In this document: positions 24,421 to 34,643 of the stretch, in pieces | Layout of the letters: the number at the start of each line of letters is the position of its first letter | How positions within the stretch are numbered: position 1 is the first letter of the stretch | Assembly: GCA_965153455.1 (NCBI GenBank) | Contig: OZ234493.1 | Span: 12,390,213 to 12,454,212, forward strand | Direction: 5' to 3' | From: Sphagnum compactum | Lineage: Eukaryota > Bryophyta > Sphagnopsida > Sphagnales | DNA: 64,000 nucleotides | Translations under genes and position numbers: made by a program | The notes under the pieces: generated by a model | Seen by the model: the letters and a program-made list of their open reading frames with translations, nothing else | Database searches by the model: none | What the model was told of the DNA's origin: nothing

Positions 24421-26999
24421 ATTATGGATAAATTCTATCCATTGGAAGATGGTGTCTAATGTTCGTATCCATCACATTGGGCCTAAGTGCCATGTGGCCT
24501 AACCTTAGTGCCACTTAGTTTAACTTATGTGCCACATAGGCTACTAAAGCTAGAGGAATTAATTAATAAATATTAAGTTAGGTTAATAAGATATAGGTCT
24601 AAATAAGATAATAATAAATAATAATAAATAATTTAATAAATATAATAAAATATTATTATAATTTAGTGCCTGATAACTATTATTATTTATAATAAGTAGT
24701 CTAACTAATAGGTTTAGTATCTAGCATACTCGATTACTTTCTCAATAACCAACCACATTGGTTTGGACCCATGCAATAGGTTTGTTTATTGCAAAACAAA
24801 AGTTCCATCATTAGGCCTTCGTAGTTGAAGGAGTTTATGTAAGGGCATCAAGTGTAGTGGGAATTCTATTTTGCGAAGGAAGCATTTGTTGGTACTACCG
24901 CATTTGGATAAGAGTGTAGTTAGACACACCTACACCATCCTTCCCTTTTTGGTGTGATGGTTTAACTAAACTTATTCACTTACCATCCCATGCATGATGT
25001 TACTTGCAATTAGGTGGATAGTTTCACTAATGTTATATATATATATATATATATATATACACTAGTGGGTTGGCTAGTTACAATTATGTATTTAGGGTTT
25101 AGGGTTTAATTATCTTAGAATTAAAATTCATAACTTAAGAAGATACCTATTTCTTTCACAAATTAAATGTATATTAGTTGATAATGTTGGCAAATGAGTA
25201 TTGATTTTGCCATTCTTACCCACACCATTGTAATCTATGTCATTTCTTAGGTACTATTGGCTCTCTATAGCCATTTCCTACCTACCCATTGTCCTTTATG
25301 CTAAGGGACACCCCTTATTTTTCTTCAAGTTCATCCTTATAGCTTGGCTTATTGCCCTTTGCCCTAGTGACTCATAGTTAGGGGGTAGAATGCAAAATAC
25401 CAAATCTATTCTACCCCCTTATGTATGATGTATGCAACTTGTGAGGGGGTGTGTGTCCAAGAACATGGCAAATTGAGCCTTGACCTACAAACCCAAATTA
25501 ATTCTTGTACCACATTCAATGGAGTGGGCTTCACTTCTCTAGGCCATACCAAGGAAGGATTTGCAACTAGCTTTCACAAGATCTACACTCATGCATGGTT
25601 TATTAAACTACATACCTTGTAGCATTGATATATGTCTACTTCCTTGATGAGCAAACAAACAAACAAACACTACAAAGAAAACCATCATGAGTACAAACTA
25701 CAAACATCAAGAAGAGAGCATCAAGTGCCACATGATAGTTTGAAAGGAGTGAATGTTGTTCTTTGTGAGTTGACACAACTTCTTTCCTAACTTTTTGAAG
25801 AGTTATTTAGGCAATTCAAAATGCAACATTCTAACTTAGATTGTGCTTATTTAAGAATTGAAATTTTCATCTCAAAATTTTGTTGGTACTTATAGACATT
25901 TAGTTTTTCAATCAATATGCAAGCATGGGTTTTTTTTTTTTTTTTTTTTTTTGGATTTGAATTTTTATTAAAAAATGTGGTATTGCAAATGTCCCCAAAA
26001 ATTCAAAAAATAACAAATTTAGTCAAATTTTGTACACTAAATAAACTCAAATTTCCAGAAATTTCCCATTTTTTGGTAAAAAAACAACAAAAATTTTCAA
26101 GGAATGTTTTTTGATCATAAGCTTGTAATATTCCCAATCATGGAAAATGGTATGCTTCAACCAAGATCTTTTGAATATAATGTTCTTTATGTGACAATGG
26201 GGGACATCCATCCAAAGCTCAAATTGGATGATCAAGAATTCCCACCAAAATCATAAAATATATATTTTTATTTGCCACACAATTGGATGACTTTTACTTG
26301 AGAACATTGTTTATGTGAAGTTCATATTTCAACTTTGAAGATTGTTTACAAAAACCAACTATTATTGTCCACTTTGAAGTTTGCATGAATTGATTTTGCA
26401 TTCTCCATCTAAATTTGAAGAAACTAAGTTCCTCAAGGCAAAATATAGTTGCTTTTTATAATCATATCCCATCCTTGAACACAACACAAATTTCCAACAA
26501 AAGCTTCCATAGTGAGCCTATGCTACTACATGTTTGTGAGCCTTTGGTTCTATAACAAAAGTTACTCCTTCACAATCACCAAACACTTTCTTTCCTTTTT
26601 GTGTGTCTAAACAATTGATTCATCATGTAATGGTTTTACCACAATGTTTAAAATTTGTTTTCGTGACGTAAGTTGAAGTATTGATTTTTGTTTGGAGGTG
26701 AAAATTTGTCTATTTTGTAAGTTAAAAAAGAAATTAGAAATTAGATTTTATTAAAAGTGTTTTTTTTTCTTCCATAATTAAAAAAAGCCAAAATTTGAGG
26801 AATCCAAAATTTTATTCTTAAAAAAAAAGAAATAAAATAAAAATTGAAATTAAAAAAAAGAAAACCCAACACATTGTACCCAAATGTGGCTAGAAATGAG
26901 ATAATGTAAGAAGAAAAAGAAGAAGGTTCTTAGATTGGTTGAGAACCATGAGTCAAGGGGTCCATATACCCGACCCCCCACAATTCAAAACCTCATCCC
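24421..26999. other. Intergenic DNA, no gene recognised
   Basis: Contains a TA microsatellite at about 25035-25059, a telomere-type TTTAGGG run at 25091-25108 and a 23-base poly-T run from about 25930. Short open frames have no recognisable domain. Confidence 0.5.
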
Positions 27000-27717
27000 T
27001 TCCACTCAACATTTAGAATCCCTAAAAAACTGCCCCCTCTACACTCCACACACACCCCCCCCCCCCCACCCTCTCCCTCAAGAAAAAAAAAACTAGAAAA
27101 AAAAAAGTCTATAACAAAAGGGGTCCAAAAATGGTTATTCGCTGTTTTTTTTTTTTGTCTTGGGGGGGGGGGGTGTTTTCGTTTTTGTCGTCTGTTTGCA
27201 GTTGCTGTGTGCAGTGTGCAGTGTAGTGCAGTGTGCGCCTTGTCTGCCGCCAGCAACAGCGTCGTCGAGCAACGAGGTCCCCACCAGGCAACGCCGTGGT
27301 GCGTCGCGACTCGCCTCCTCGCCGCGCGTGGCAGCGTGCTATCATCATTAATTAATTACCGCTGTCCTCTCTTTCTTTTCGAATTTGTTCGCTTTCTTGT
27401 TTTCTCGCTCGCTCATGCTCGCTCATCATTTTTTCATGCCAAGAATTTGTCCCTGAACTCACTAGCTCCGAGTGTGTTCTTCCTGAACAAACTAGCTCCG
27501 AGTGTTCTTCCTGAACAAGTTTGATCTCCGACTGCAATACAGACGCCAATGCGCATTGCCCATTCTTCTCTTCGTCGTCGTCTTTTCTTCAAGAACACGG
27601 CCAGCAACAACACTTGCAAAGACAGACAGACAGCCAGACGTACAGAAAGACAAAGAAACAAGACTAATAAGCGATTGAAGCACGGAAGCCTGCGAGGACC
27701 TCTGCTGCATTGAGAGA

Positions 27718-27768
<51 letters not shown>

Positions 27769-28262
27769 GCTGTGACACAAGATTTACAGCAGCTGCAAGA
27801 AGCTCTGGGTTTTTGTTGTTGTTTTCTTTTGGTTTTGGAGCTTGAGGTTTTTGCAACTGAAGCTTGCTTTTCTTCAGCTCGCGATTTCTTGCGTGTTGGT
27901 TTCTTGACTAGTAGTAGTAGTGCGGTTTCTTTGTGGAGAGGCTCTTTGAGCTTCAGAGATCTTTGTTATGGCGTTGTCGCGTTCTTCTTGTTGGGAGATG
28001 CGAGTGCTGTTGAGCTAGTAATAGTAGTAGTTGCGAGAGTTACTTGAGAGCTCTGCTGCTGCTGCTGCTGCTGCTGTTGCTGTGGAGCCTTCGCTTTTGT
28101 CTTCTCTGTAAGCTCTTTGTTTATGAGCGAGCTCCAGTAGCACGTTGTACACACAAAGCAAAGCTTCAATGGTTTTCTGAGCTCTGTGCCTGAGCTTTGT
28201 TGTTTTGATTTCCGAGTTGCTTTCTCGGACCATCTGACAGATTTTTTCTGTTCAGATCAGCA
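27000..28262 (+). promoter_or_regulatory. Promoter and 5' leader region of the subtilase gene
   Basis: Base composition changes abruptly from AT-rich to GC/CT-rich near 27160, marking the gene island. The region holds a C run (27054-27067), a G run (27164-27173), a (GA)n microsatellite (27712-27766) and a CTG-rich run (28051-28080). GA/CTG-rich tracts of this kind are common in plant promoters and leaders. No TATA box or start site can be fixed by eye. An upstream ATG at 27549 opens a 54-codon arginine-rich frame ending at 27713. It matters only if transcription begins upstream of it. Confidence 0.5.
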
Positions 28263-30740
28263 ATGAAACGAGCTGAGATTTCGCTGGCCATGGCGCACAG
28301 AACGACGATGGCAGTCTGCATTATTGTCGCAGTAGTTTTGCTCTTGCAGTTATCTTCAATCGCTGCAGAAACTGCGAGCGCGAAGTTCGACTCGTCCAAG
28401 AAGCCGACGAGGACAACATACATTGTGCAGATGTCCGCCTCCTCGATGCCTGCAATCTTCGAGAACGAGCAGGGATGGTACACCTCCGTCCTCAATGCCG
28501 TGAAGCTGCAATCTGTGCAAGAACTGCAAGAAGGCGTTGTTCACGCGCGCAGCACCAAGACGACGACGCCCGGCCAGGAGCTTCTTCTACACATGTACAC
28601 CACCGTCTTCCACGGCTTCTCAGCAATGCTGACGGAATCGGAAGCTCAAGCTCTGAAGAACACGCACGGCGTCTTGGACATGTATCCCGATTCCGTCAAG
28701 CAACTGCACACCACGCACACACCGGAGTTTCTCGGTCTGAATTCGTTGCAAGGACTATGGCCAGAAAGCAGCTATGGAGCCGATGTGATCGTCGGGCTTC
28801 TGGACACGGGGATCTGGCCAGAGAGGTTCAGCTTTGTGGATCAAAGCCTTGGACCGGTGCCTGCGAGATGGAGAGGAGAATGTGAGCCGGGAACCGCATT
28901 CACCGTATCCAACTGCAATCGCAAGCTTATCGGCGCCAAGTTCTTTTGCAAAGGATACGAGGCGATGACAGGACCTATCAACGAGACATTGGAGCTTCGA
29001 TCTCCTCGCGACTCTGATGGCCACGGCACGCACACCGCAAGCACAGCTGCAGGCAGAGATGTCTATCCCGCGAGCTTGCTCGGATACGCCGCAGGTACTG
29101 CCAGAGGAATGGCGCCGGAAGCGAGAATCGCAGCTTATAAAGTCTGCTGGGCGCAAGGATGCTTCGATTCCGATATCCTCGCCGCGTTTGATCAAGCCGT
29201 TCTCGATGGAGTAGACGTGATCTCGCTCTCTGTAGGCGGCGCTGCGGTACCGTACTTCCGCGATTCGATCGCGATCGGAGCTTTCGGGGCGATGAAGAAA
29301 GGGATCTTCGTGGCTTGCTCGGCAGGTAACTCAGGACCTATTCCTCTCTCAGTTTCCAACGTTGCTCCCTGGGTAACAACGGTGGGAGCAAGCACAGTAG
29401 ATCGCAACTTCCCCGCAAACGTGATCCTCTCCAACGGAGAAACGATCCATGGCGTTTCGCTCTACTCTGGACCCGGGCTTGGAGATCAGTCCTTTCCTCT
29501 GATCTACGCAGGCGATGCAGCGGGAAACGGAAGTGATCCTTATAGTGCAAGTTTGTGCATGACTGGTTCTCTGGATCCGGGTGCGATCGCTCGCAAGATC
29601 GTCGTCTGCGACAGAGGTACCACTGCTAGGGTTGCCAAAGGACAGACGGTGCTTGCACTCGGAGGTGCAGGGATGATTCTTGCCAATACGCCAAGCGATG
29701 GTGAGGGACTCATTGCCGATGCTCATGTACTTCCTGCCACAGCTGTCGGGGCGCTAGAAGGTGCAACGATCAAGCATTTAATCAAGAGTAAGAGCCTAAA
29801 CCCTAGTGCGATGCTGACCTTCGGTGGCACGCAGTTGAATGTCAGACCTGCTCCGCTTGTGGCGTCTTTCTCTTCGCGAGGACCCAATCCGCAAACTCCA
29901 GAGATTCTGAAGCCGGATTTGATCGGACCTGGGGTGAACATCCTTGCTGCTTGGACTGGCGATACAGGACCCACAGGACTAGCTCTCGATGACAGAAGAG
30001 TGCGCTTCAACATCATCTCCGGGACTTCCATGTCGTGTCCTCACATCAGCGGATTGGCAGCTTTGCTCAAGGCAGCACATCCGGATTGGAGCTCGGCTGC
30101 CATCAGATCAGCTCTCATGACAACTGCATCCATTTCTGACAACACCCATGCTGTGATGCATGATGAAGCCACAGGGAATGTCTCCACTCCATTTGACTTT
30201 GGAGCTGGCCTTGTGCAACCTCAGAAAGCCACAGATCCAGGTCTGATCTACGACCTTGGAGCTCAGGATTATGTGAACTTCCTCTGCGGTTTGAACTACT
30301 CAGCTCCCACCATTCAGCTCATCACCTCCGAGGTGGCAACCATATGTCCTCCTGCTGCATTGCTTCCTCAAGATCTGAATTACCCTTCTCTCTCAGTTGT
30401 TTTCAATCAACAACCTTCTTCTTCTTCGTCTTCTTCAATCCTGTCTACCACTGTCACAAGAACTGTGACAAATGTCGGCCAAGCTCTAGCTGTGTACACA
30501 GCAACAGTATTGGCGCCTAATGGAGTGAAGATTTCAGTGCTGCCTTCCACACTCTCTTTTGCAGCTGTGAACCAGAAATTGTCTTTCACAGTGCAAGTCA
30601 CTGCCACCACTTCTGCTGCTGCTGCTGTAAACCTTGCCCCTGGTGACTCTTTGACTGTTTTTGGTTTCTTGACTTGGTCAGACAACAACACCCATCTTGT
30701 GCAAAGCCCCATCAGCATCACCATACAACAACCTTTCTAA
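28263..30740 (+). CDS. Subtilisin-like serine protease (plant subtilase, SBT1-like)
   Basis: A complete, intronless frame of 825 codons. It encodes a secreted preproprotease of family S8. Residues 1-36 carry a hydrophobic signal segment (VCIIVAVVLLLQLSSIAA). The inhibitor I9 prodomain runs from about 51 (TTYIVQM) to 150, with the HGFSAML block. The catalytic set is Asp181 (GLLDTGIWPE), His254 (DGHGTHTAS), Asn356 (oxyanion, SAGNSGP) and Ser589 (SGTSMSCPH), all present. A protease-associated insert lies at about 400-510, and a C-terminal fibronectin-III-like domain at about 705-825 (LNYPSLSV, RTVTNVG). Family knowledge places such enzymes in the cell wall, processing peptides or wall proteins. 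The substrate here is unknown. The ATG at 28263 is chosen because it gives a full signal peptide; in-frame ATGs at codons 10 and 16 are alternatives. Absence of introns is common in the SBT1 group. Codon use is GC-richer than the flanking DNA. It converges on the SCAR gene. Confidence 0.95.
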   Translation: MKRAEISLAMAHRTTMAVCIIVAVVLLLQLSSIAAETASAKFDSSKKPTRTTYIVQMSASSMPAIFENEQGWYTSVLNAVKLQSVQELQEGVVHARSTKTTTPGQELLLHMYTTVFHGFSAMLTESEAQALKNTHGVLDMYPDSVKQLHTTHTPEFLGLNSLQGLWPESSYGADVIVGLLDTGIWPERFSFVDQSLGPVPARWRGECEPGTAFTVSNCNRKLIGAKFFCKGYEAMTGPINETLELRSPRDSDGHGTHTASTAAGRDVYPASLLGYAAGTARGMAPEARIAAYKVCWAQGCFDSDILAAFDQAVLDGVDVISLSVGGAAVPYFRDSIAIGAFGAMKKGIFVACSAGNSGPIPLSVSNVAPWVTTVGASTVDRNFPANVILSNGETIHGVSLYSGPGLGDQSFPLIYAGDAAGNGSDPYSASLCMTGSLDPGAIARKIVVCDRGTTARVAKGQTVLALGGAGMILANTPSDGEGLIADAHVLPATAVGALEGATIKHLIKSKSLNPSAMLTFGGTQLNVRPAPLVASFSSRGPNPQTPEILKPDLIGPGVNILAAWTGDTGPTGLALDDRRVRFNIISGTSMSCPHISGLAALLKAAHPDWSSAAIRSALMTTASISDNTHAVMHDEATGNVSTPFDFGAGLVQPQKATDPGLIYDLGAQDYVNFLCGLNYSAPTIQLITSEVATICPPAALLPQDLNYPSLSVVFNQQPSSSSSSSILSTTVTRTVTNVGQALAVYTATVLAPNGVKISVLPSTLSFAAVNQKLSFTVQVTATTSAAAAVNLAPGDSLTVFGFLTWSDNNTHLVQSPISITIQQPF

Positions 30741-30855
30741 ACACTCCATAGTCTGGCATCTCTCTCTCGCATCCAGAGGTGCAAAGCGCTGCCATCAGCA
30801 TCATCAGACAGGCAACAATCCTTCTAAACTTAATCTCCGGCATCTCTCTCTCTCT
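30702..30855 (+). repeat. Direct duplication across the subtilase stop codon
   Basis: The sequence around the stop codon ('ccatcagcatcaccatac', 'ctttctaaac', 'tctggcatctctctctc', about 30708-30767) is followed by a diverged second copy ('ccatcagcatcatcagac', 'ccttctaaac', 'ccggcatctctctctc', about 30791-30853). Only the first copy is coding. The second sits in the 3' untranslated region. Confidence 0.65.
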
Positions 30856-31837
30856 CCTCTCTCTACAATCCCATCATGTCTGTTCCTCACCAGGTTTTGA
30901 AAGCTGATCAGAAGCAAAAGAGTATGCAAAATGAGTGGCAGCAGGGGAGAGATCCGCATACCATCTTTCTAACTCCGTATTTTGCATTTGTTGATCATAT
31001 TTATGACTTTGGTTTTTTCTCCATCTTGCTTGAGGATGATGAGATGATTTCTTCACCCAGCTAATGGAGCTCTGATTTCTCATCTTCTGTACAGGAAATC
31101 TGAGATTGAAAACAACTGAGAGATAATTCAAAAGGGGGAAAAAGATTATTTGGTGAGGATGATAAGGTGACTACACTGACGTTTTAACAATCTGATGACA
31201 ACATGTTGTAGGATTGATTGTACACTAGCTGAAAGAAAAGAGTATTGCCCACTGTCATGTTGCTGCGTTTCTCCAGCCAACCTGTGATGGCGGTGGATTC
31301 AAAAGAGGTGTTCTACCTTGCCACTACAATTCTGATAAGTGTTATCTGCCCAATTCTTTTAGTCGGTGCAGAATGTGTTTCATCTGCCACATTTTTGGTG
31401 ACTGAAATCCAGTCTTCTCTCCAGAGCAAATGTTTTCCTTTTGCTTTCTAGATGCTTTTTCACAGCTTGAAATGATCTCACCCATTGTCTATCCTCCCAG
31501 AGGTTTTTCCTTCAAAGCATTTTGGTTGTTAAGTACTTGTCAGGAACTGTTTTCTCTTGCTGCTGCAACATGATCCCCCTTTGCATTTTTTGTTTTTTTT
31601 GACTTGTGTTTTGCTCAGACATTGGGCTGATTGTTCTATACATATCCACTGTTAGGACTTGATGAAGACAGTGGGTAGTCATGGCAGCTGATCACTGCTA
31701 TTCGTGATGAAGGTGATGGTCTGACCACACTCATTGACGGGTTAGACTTCAAATTGTTGTGGAGATTTTCTCTGCAAATTGCATGAGGATTTTTTATTTA
31801 ACTGTTCATTTGTTCTTGCATCAATCTGTTGCTTCTG
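30741..31837 (+). other. 3' untranslated/intergenic DNA after the subtilase
   Basis: CT-rich at first, then mixed. No second gene is recognisable. A poly(A) signal could not be assigned with confidence. Open frames such as 31245-31451 have no domain. Confidence 0.5.
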
Positions 31838-32150
31838 TGTCTTCTACTGCTACCCGAGCTTCTCTCCTTGACATGGTAGCTTGCATTGTGATTTCAGAGC
31901 TGTTTTCCTTTGCTGGTTCTGTGGCTTCTACTACTACTACCTAAGCTTCTCTTCTTCCTTGACATCGTGGTTTGCATTGTGATTTCAGAGCTGTTTTCTC
32001 TTGCTGAAAATGTGAATGTTTTTGCAATTCAATCTTGTCGGTTCCAGTTTTCTGCTACCCAAGGTTCTCTTCTTCCTTTTGGTTCTGTTTTTTTCTGCTA
32101 CTCAAAGGTTCTTTGACATAGTGGCTTGCATTGTGATTTCAGAGCTATGA
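31838..32150 (+). repeat. Tandem repeat, three diverged units
   Basis: The phrase 'gcttgcattgtgatttcaga' recurs at about 31879, 31970 and 32122. Each is preceded by 'cttgacat.gtgg/agc' and by 'tctact/gctac(c).aagcttctct'-like sequence. Spacing is about 92 and 152 bases, so the units differ in length. Non-coding. Confidence 0.7.
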
Positions 32151-32696
32151 CATGGGGATGTGATTGATGCAAACCTAATTATTGGATGGAAAAAAAAGTT
32201 TCATCTGATCAAACCCTTTGGAGTTAAAGCAACATTAAGTTGAAACTAAATCTTTGGATGAATGAACGAATAAATAAATAAATAAATAACCCACCAACAA
32301 AAAGAGAACACCACCTAAAACAATTTAAAAAAGAAATCCCACTTTCTTTTCAAAAGGAAAGAAATTGTCCTTGAGAGTTCAAGTTAGTCTTTGCATGAGT
32401 GAATGAATGGTCCACCAACAGATGATAAAACACATCCCAAAAGAAATGGCAAAACCCATGTTTGAAAGATAAGAAAGCAATGGCCTTGGCAATAATGCAA
32501 GGTGAAAAAAGGAGCGTTTTCTATTGCACATGTGCTAATGGACCTCAACATTTTAAGCAGATTGAATTTTGGCATTAGGAATAATAAGTACTTTAATTTT
32601 CCATCAAGCTCTAAGAGTGTGTATATGTCAAAAGCCCCCTATTTGTTCCTTATGAACTGAATTTACATAATCAACAAATGAGAAAAGTTAACAAAA
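32151..32696. other. Intergenic DNA, no gene recognised
   Basis: Contains an (AATA)n run at about 32271-32288. No domain was seen on either strand. Confidence 0.5.
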
Positions 32697-32875
32697 TAGA
32701 GTTATCTGTAAAGTAACCCTCTCTTCACCCTGTCTTTGAGCCTCCTTTCACTCACTATCCCCTCTTTTCAGTGGTATCCTCAAAGTAAAGACATTTTAGT
32801 AAATCTCAGTATGAAATGCTGCTGATATGCAGTATTTAATGCACAAGGTTGGAGACTAATTATAGTAGTTGTACA
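32697..32875. mobile_element. Family 3 short element, partial copy
   Basis: Shares ordered blocks with 33293-33526 and 40282-40492: 'agttatctgtaaagtaaccc', 'cctcctttcac', 'cagtggtatc', 'gcaaagtaaa'-like, 'ctcagtatgaaatgctgctg', 'atttaatgcacaaggtt' and 'tagttgtaca'. Only the left inverted-repeat-like end is visible. Non-coding. Confidence 0.7.
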
Positions 32876-32924
32876 CTTAGGAGCAGTGAAAATAAGAATG
32901 AAAAAACAACATTGCCAAACATGA

Positions 32925-33030
32925 TAGTCTAGGAATCATTCGCATCATTGTATAACATATCTTATCAATAGGAACATTGCAATCTAGGAATCATTTGCAT
33001 CATTGTGTAGCATATCTTATCACTAGGAAT
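32925..33030. repeat. Two-copy tandem duplication of ~58 bp
   Basis: 'ctaggaatcattcgcatcat' followed by 'tgtataacatatcttatcaa' is repeated directly as 'ctaggaatcatttgcatcat' and 'tgtgtagcatatcttatcac'. It is a recent-looking tandem duplication and is non-coding. Confidence 0.8.
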
Positions 33031-33292
33031 TGTTGCAGCTGATTTCAAGACCTCCTCCTCGCAAGGAATGATATGAAGAGGAAACTCTAATTCTATTTGT
33101 AATTTGCAATCATCCAAAGTTTTGATGAACTTTTTGCCTTCAAAAAATATTTACCAATTGTATCCAAATGCAAATCCTAATTCTTGATTGCAATTTGCAA
33201 CTATTTTACCCACCACTACTCACAATGGACAAAAAAATGGCAAACTATGTATTTATTTTTAGAAAAAGGGTCAGGCAGCATCCATGCTTATG

Positions 33293-33526
33293 TTATTAGA
33301 CTTATCCGTAAAGTTACCCTCCACTCTGTCTTCTTTGGGCCTCCTTTGACCCCCTATACCCTCTTTCAGTGGTATCTGCAAAGTAAAGCCATTTTAATAA
33401 GTCTCAGTATGAAATGTTGCAACTGAGTATGAAATGCTGATACTCAGCATTTAATGCACAAGGTGTGTATGACCAAACTCAGGGTTCTGGTGCTGTGTTT
33501 TTGTTACTTCACGGATAACTCTAGTA
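33293..33526. mobile_element. MITE-like element family 3, complete copy
   Basis: An element of about 234 bp with inverted ends: left 'tattagacttatccgtaaag' and right 'ttcacggataactctagta', whose reverse complement matches with few differences. The interior blocks are shared with 32697-32875 and 40282-40492. No coding frame. Probably a non-autonomous DNA transposon. Confidence 0.7.
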
Positions 33527-34643
33527 CTATGAACATCTTTCATGCGATTGTGGTGCTGACTTCATCCAAAATTTAACATACGTGAAAATTTTATTGTTAT
33601 GGCTAAAGTTGCTCTAACTTTTGTGACACGTCCAAAATCCTCATTTATGTCAATTTTATGCAAGTCTTTTTGGTCTAGTACACAACACACAGATGGGTTT
33701 CTTCAGAAATGGTAGTGACATCCATCTACCCATCCCCACTTTGTTGATTTGATAACAATTTTTCTATGATACAGGAAACCTCCCTTATAATCACGCCATT
33801 TTTTTTGGGGTGACACTAGTGAATTGTGATTTAAATGTGTATAATCACATTCCATATAACCCTTTACAAGATTGTGACAATGCAGCCCCAGTCTAGTGGA
33901 GAGCATCAAATTGATCTCTTGGCCAGCTCAGGCCCATTTTGGTACAGGATCACAGATGCCCCAGACATGCAGAGATAATAATTGGAGAACAACGTAGACA
34001 AAAGTTCTACTGCTTTTTCATCATGCAAAAAGAGGGAATTGAATCACGGGTGTCTCTTCTGGATTTCACAGGGGCAAGGAAGAAGAAACGATACCTGTTA
34101 ACAAAAAAAGAATTGAAGGAAAACCAGGTTGAATCTAATGATCATCTCCAGGAGCAACTCTTGCTCGCTCGCTCACTCACTCACTCACTCACTCGCATCC
34201 AGAGAAAACCTGTAAGCTTGTTTGTTGTGTATATTATTAACCAGGACTACATAATAATACATTGGCATGATATGGTTTAACCATATATCACCACTTCACG
34301 ACAGTAAGTTAGATCAAGTTTAAATCACCATCTGCAAAACTTTGCAATCAATTGAACTGTGTAATCAATCACTTTGGAGTTTGGTGTTGTTGTACCTGCA
34401 AAAGAAGGAAAAACAAAAAAAACACCAGATTTGGGCATTAGACTCTATTAGTAATTCTTTGCCACAAATTTAGCTGACACCCATTTCCCCAATTTACAGA
34501 AAGAAGTCTGTTGTGACTCCTGATTGCACCCAAAAATCAAAAAAAAAAACCTTGTCAAGATCCTGTACAGAAGATCTAGAGATGAAGGGGGGTGGGCTTT
34601 TTTTCTGGTGCTTACCATTGCACCCAAAGTAAGTAAGTAAGCA
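33527..34643. other. Downstream region of the SCAR gene; no further exon recognised
   Basis: I read the minus strand here for a C-terminal SCAR/WAVE VCA segment (WH2, connector, acidic W-containing tail) and found none. Possible splice acceptors exist on the minus strand near 34398 and 34097, but the frames that follow lack those motifs. A simple (CTCA)n run lies at 34167-34194. Confidence 0.5.

Noticed and set aside
27434-27856. 140-codon minus-strand frame with a Ser-Leu repeat
   Set aside because: It is the complement of the GA microsatellite in the subtilase leader. The SLSLSL run is the microsatellite itself.
28475-29726. Several 100-146-codon frames inside the subtilase on both strands
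   Set aside because: Shadows of the GC-rich subtilase coding frame. None has a recognisable domain.
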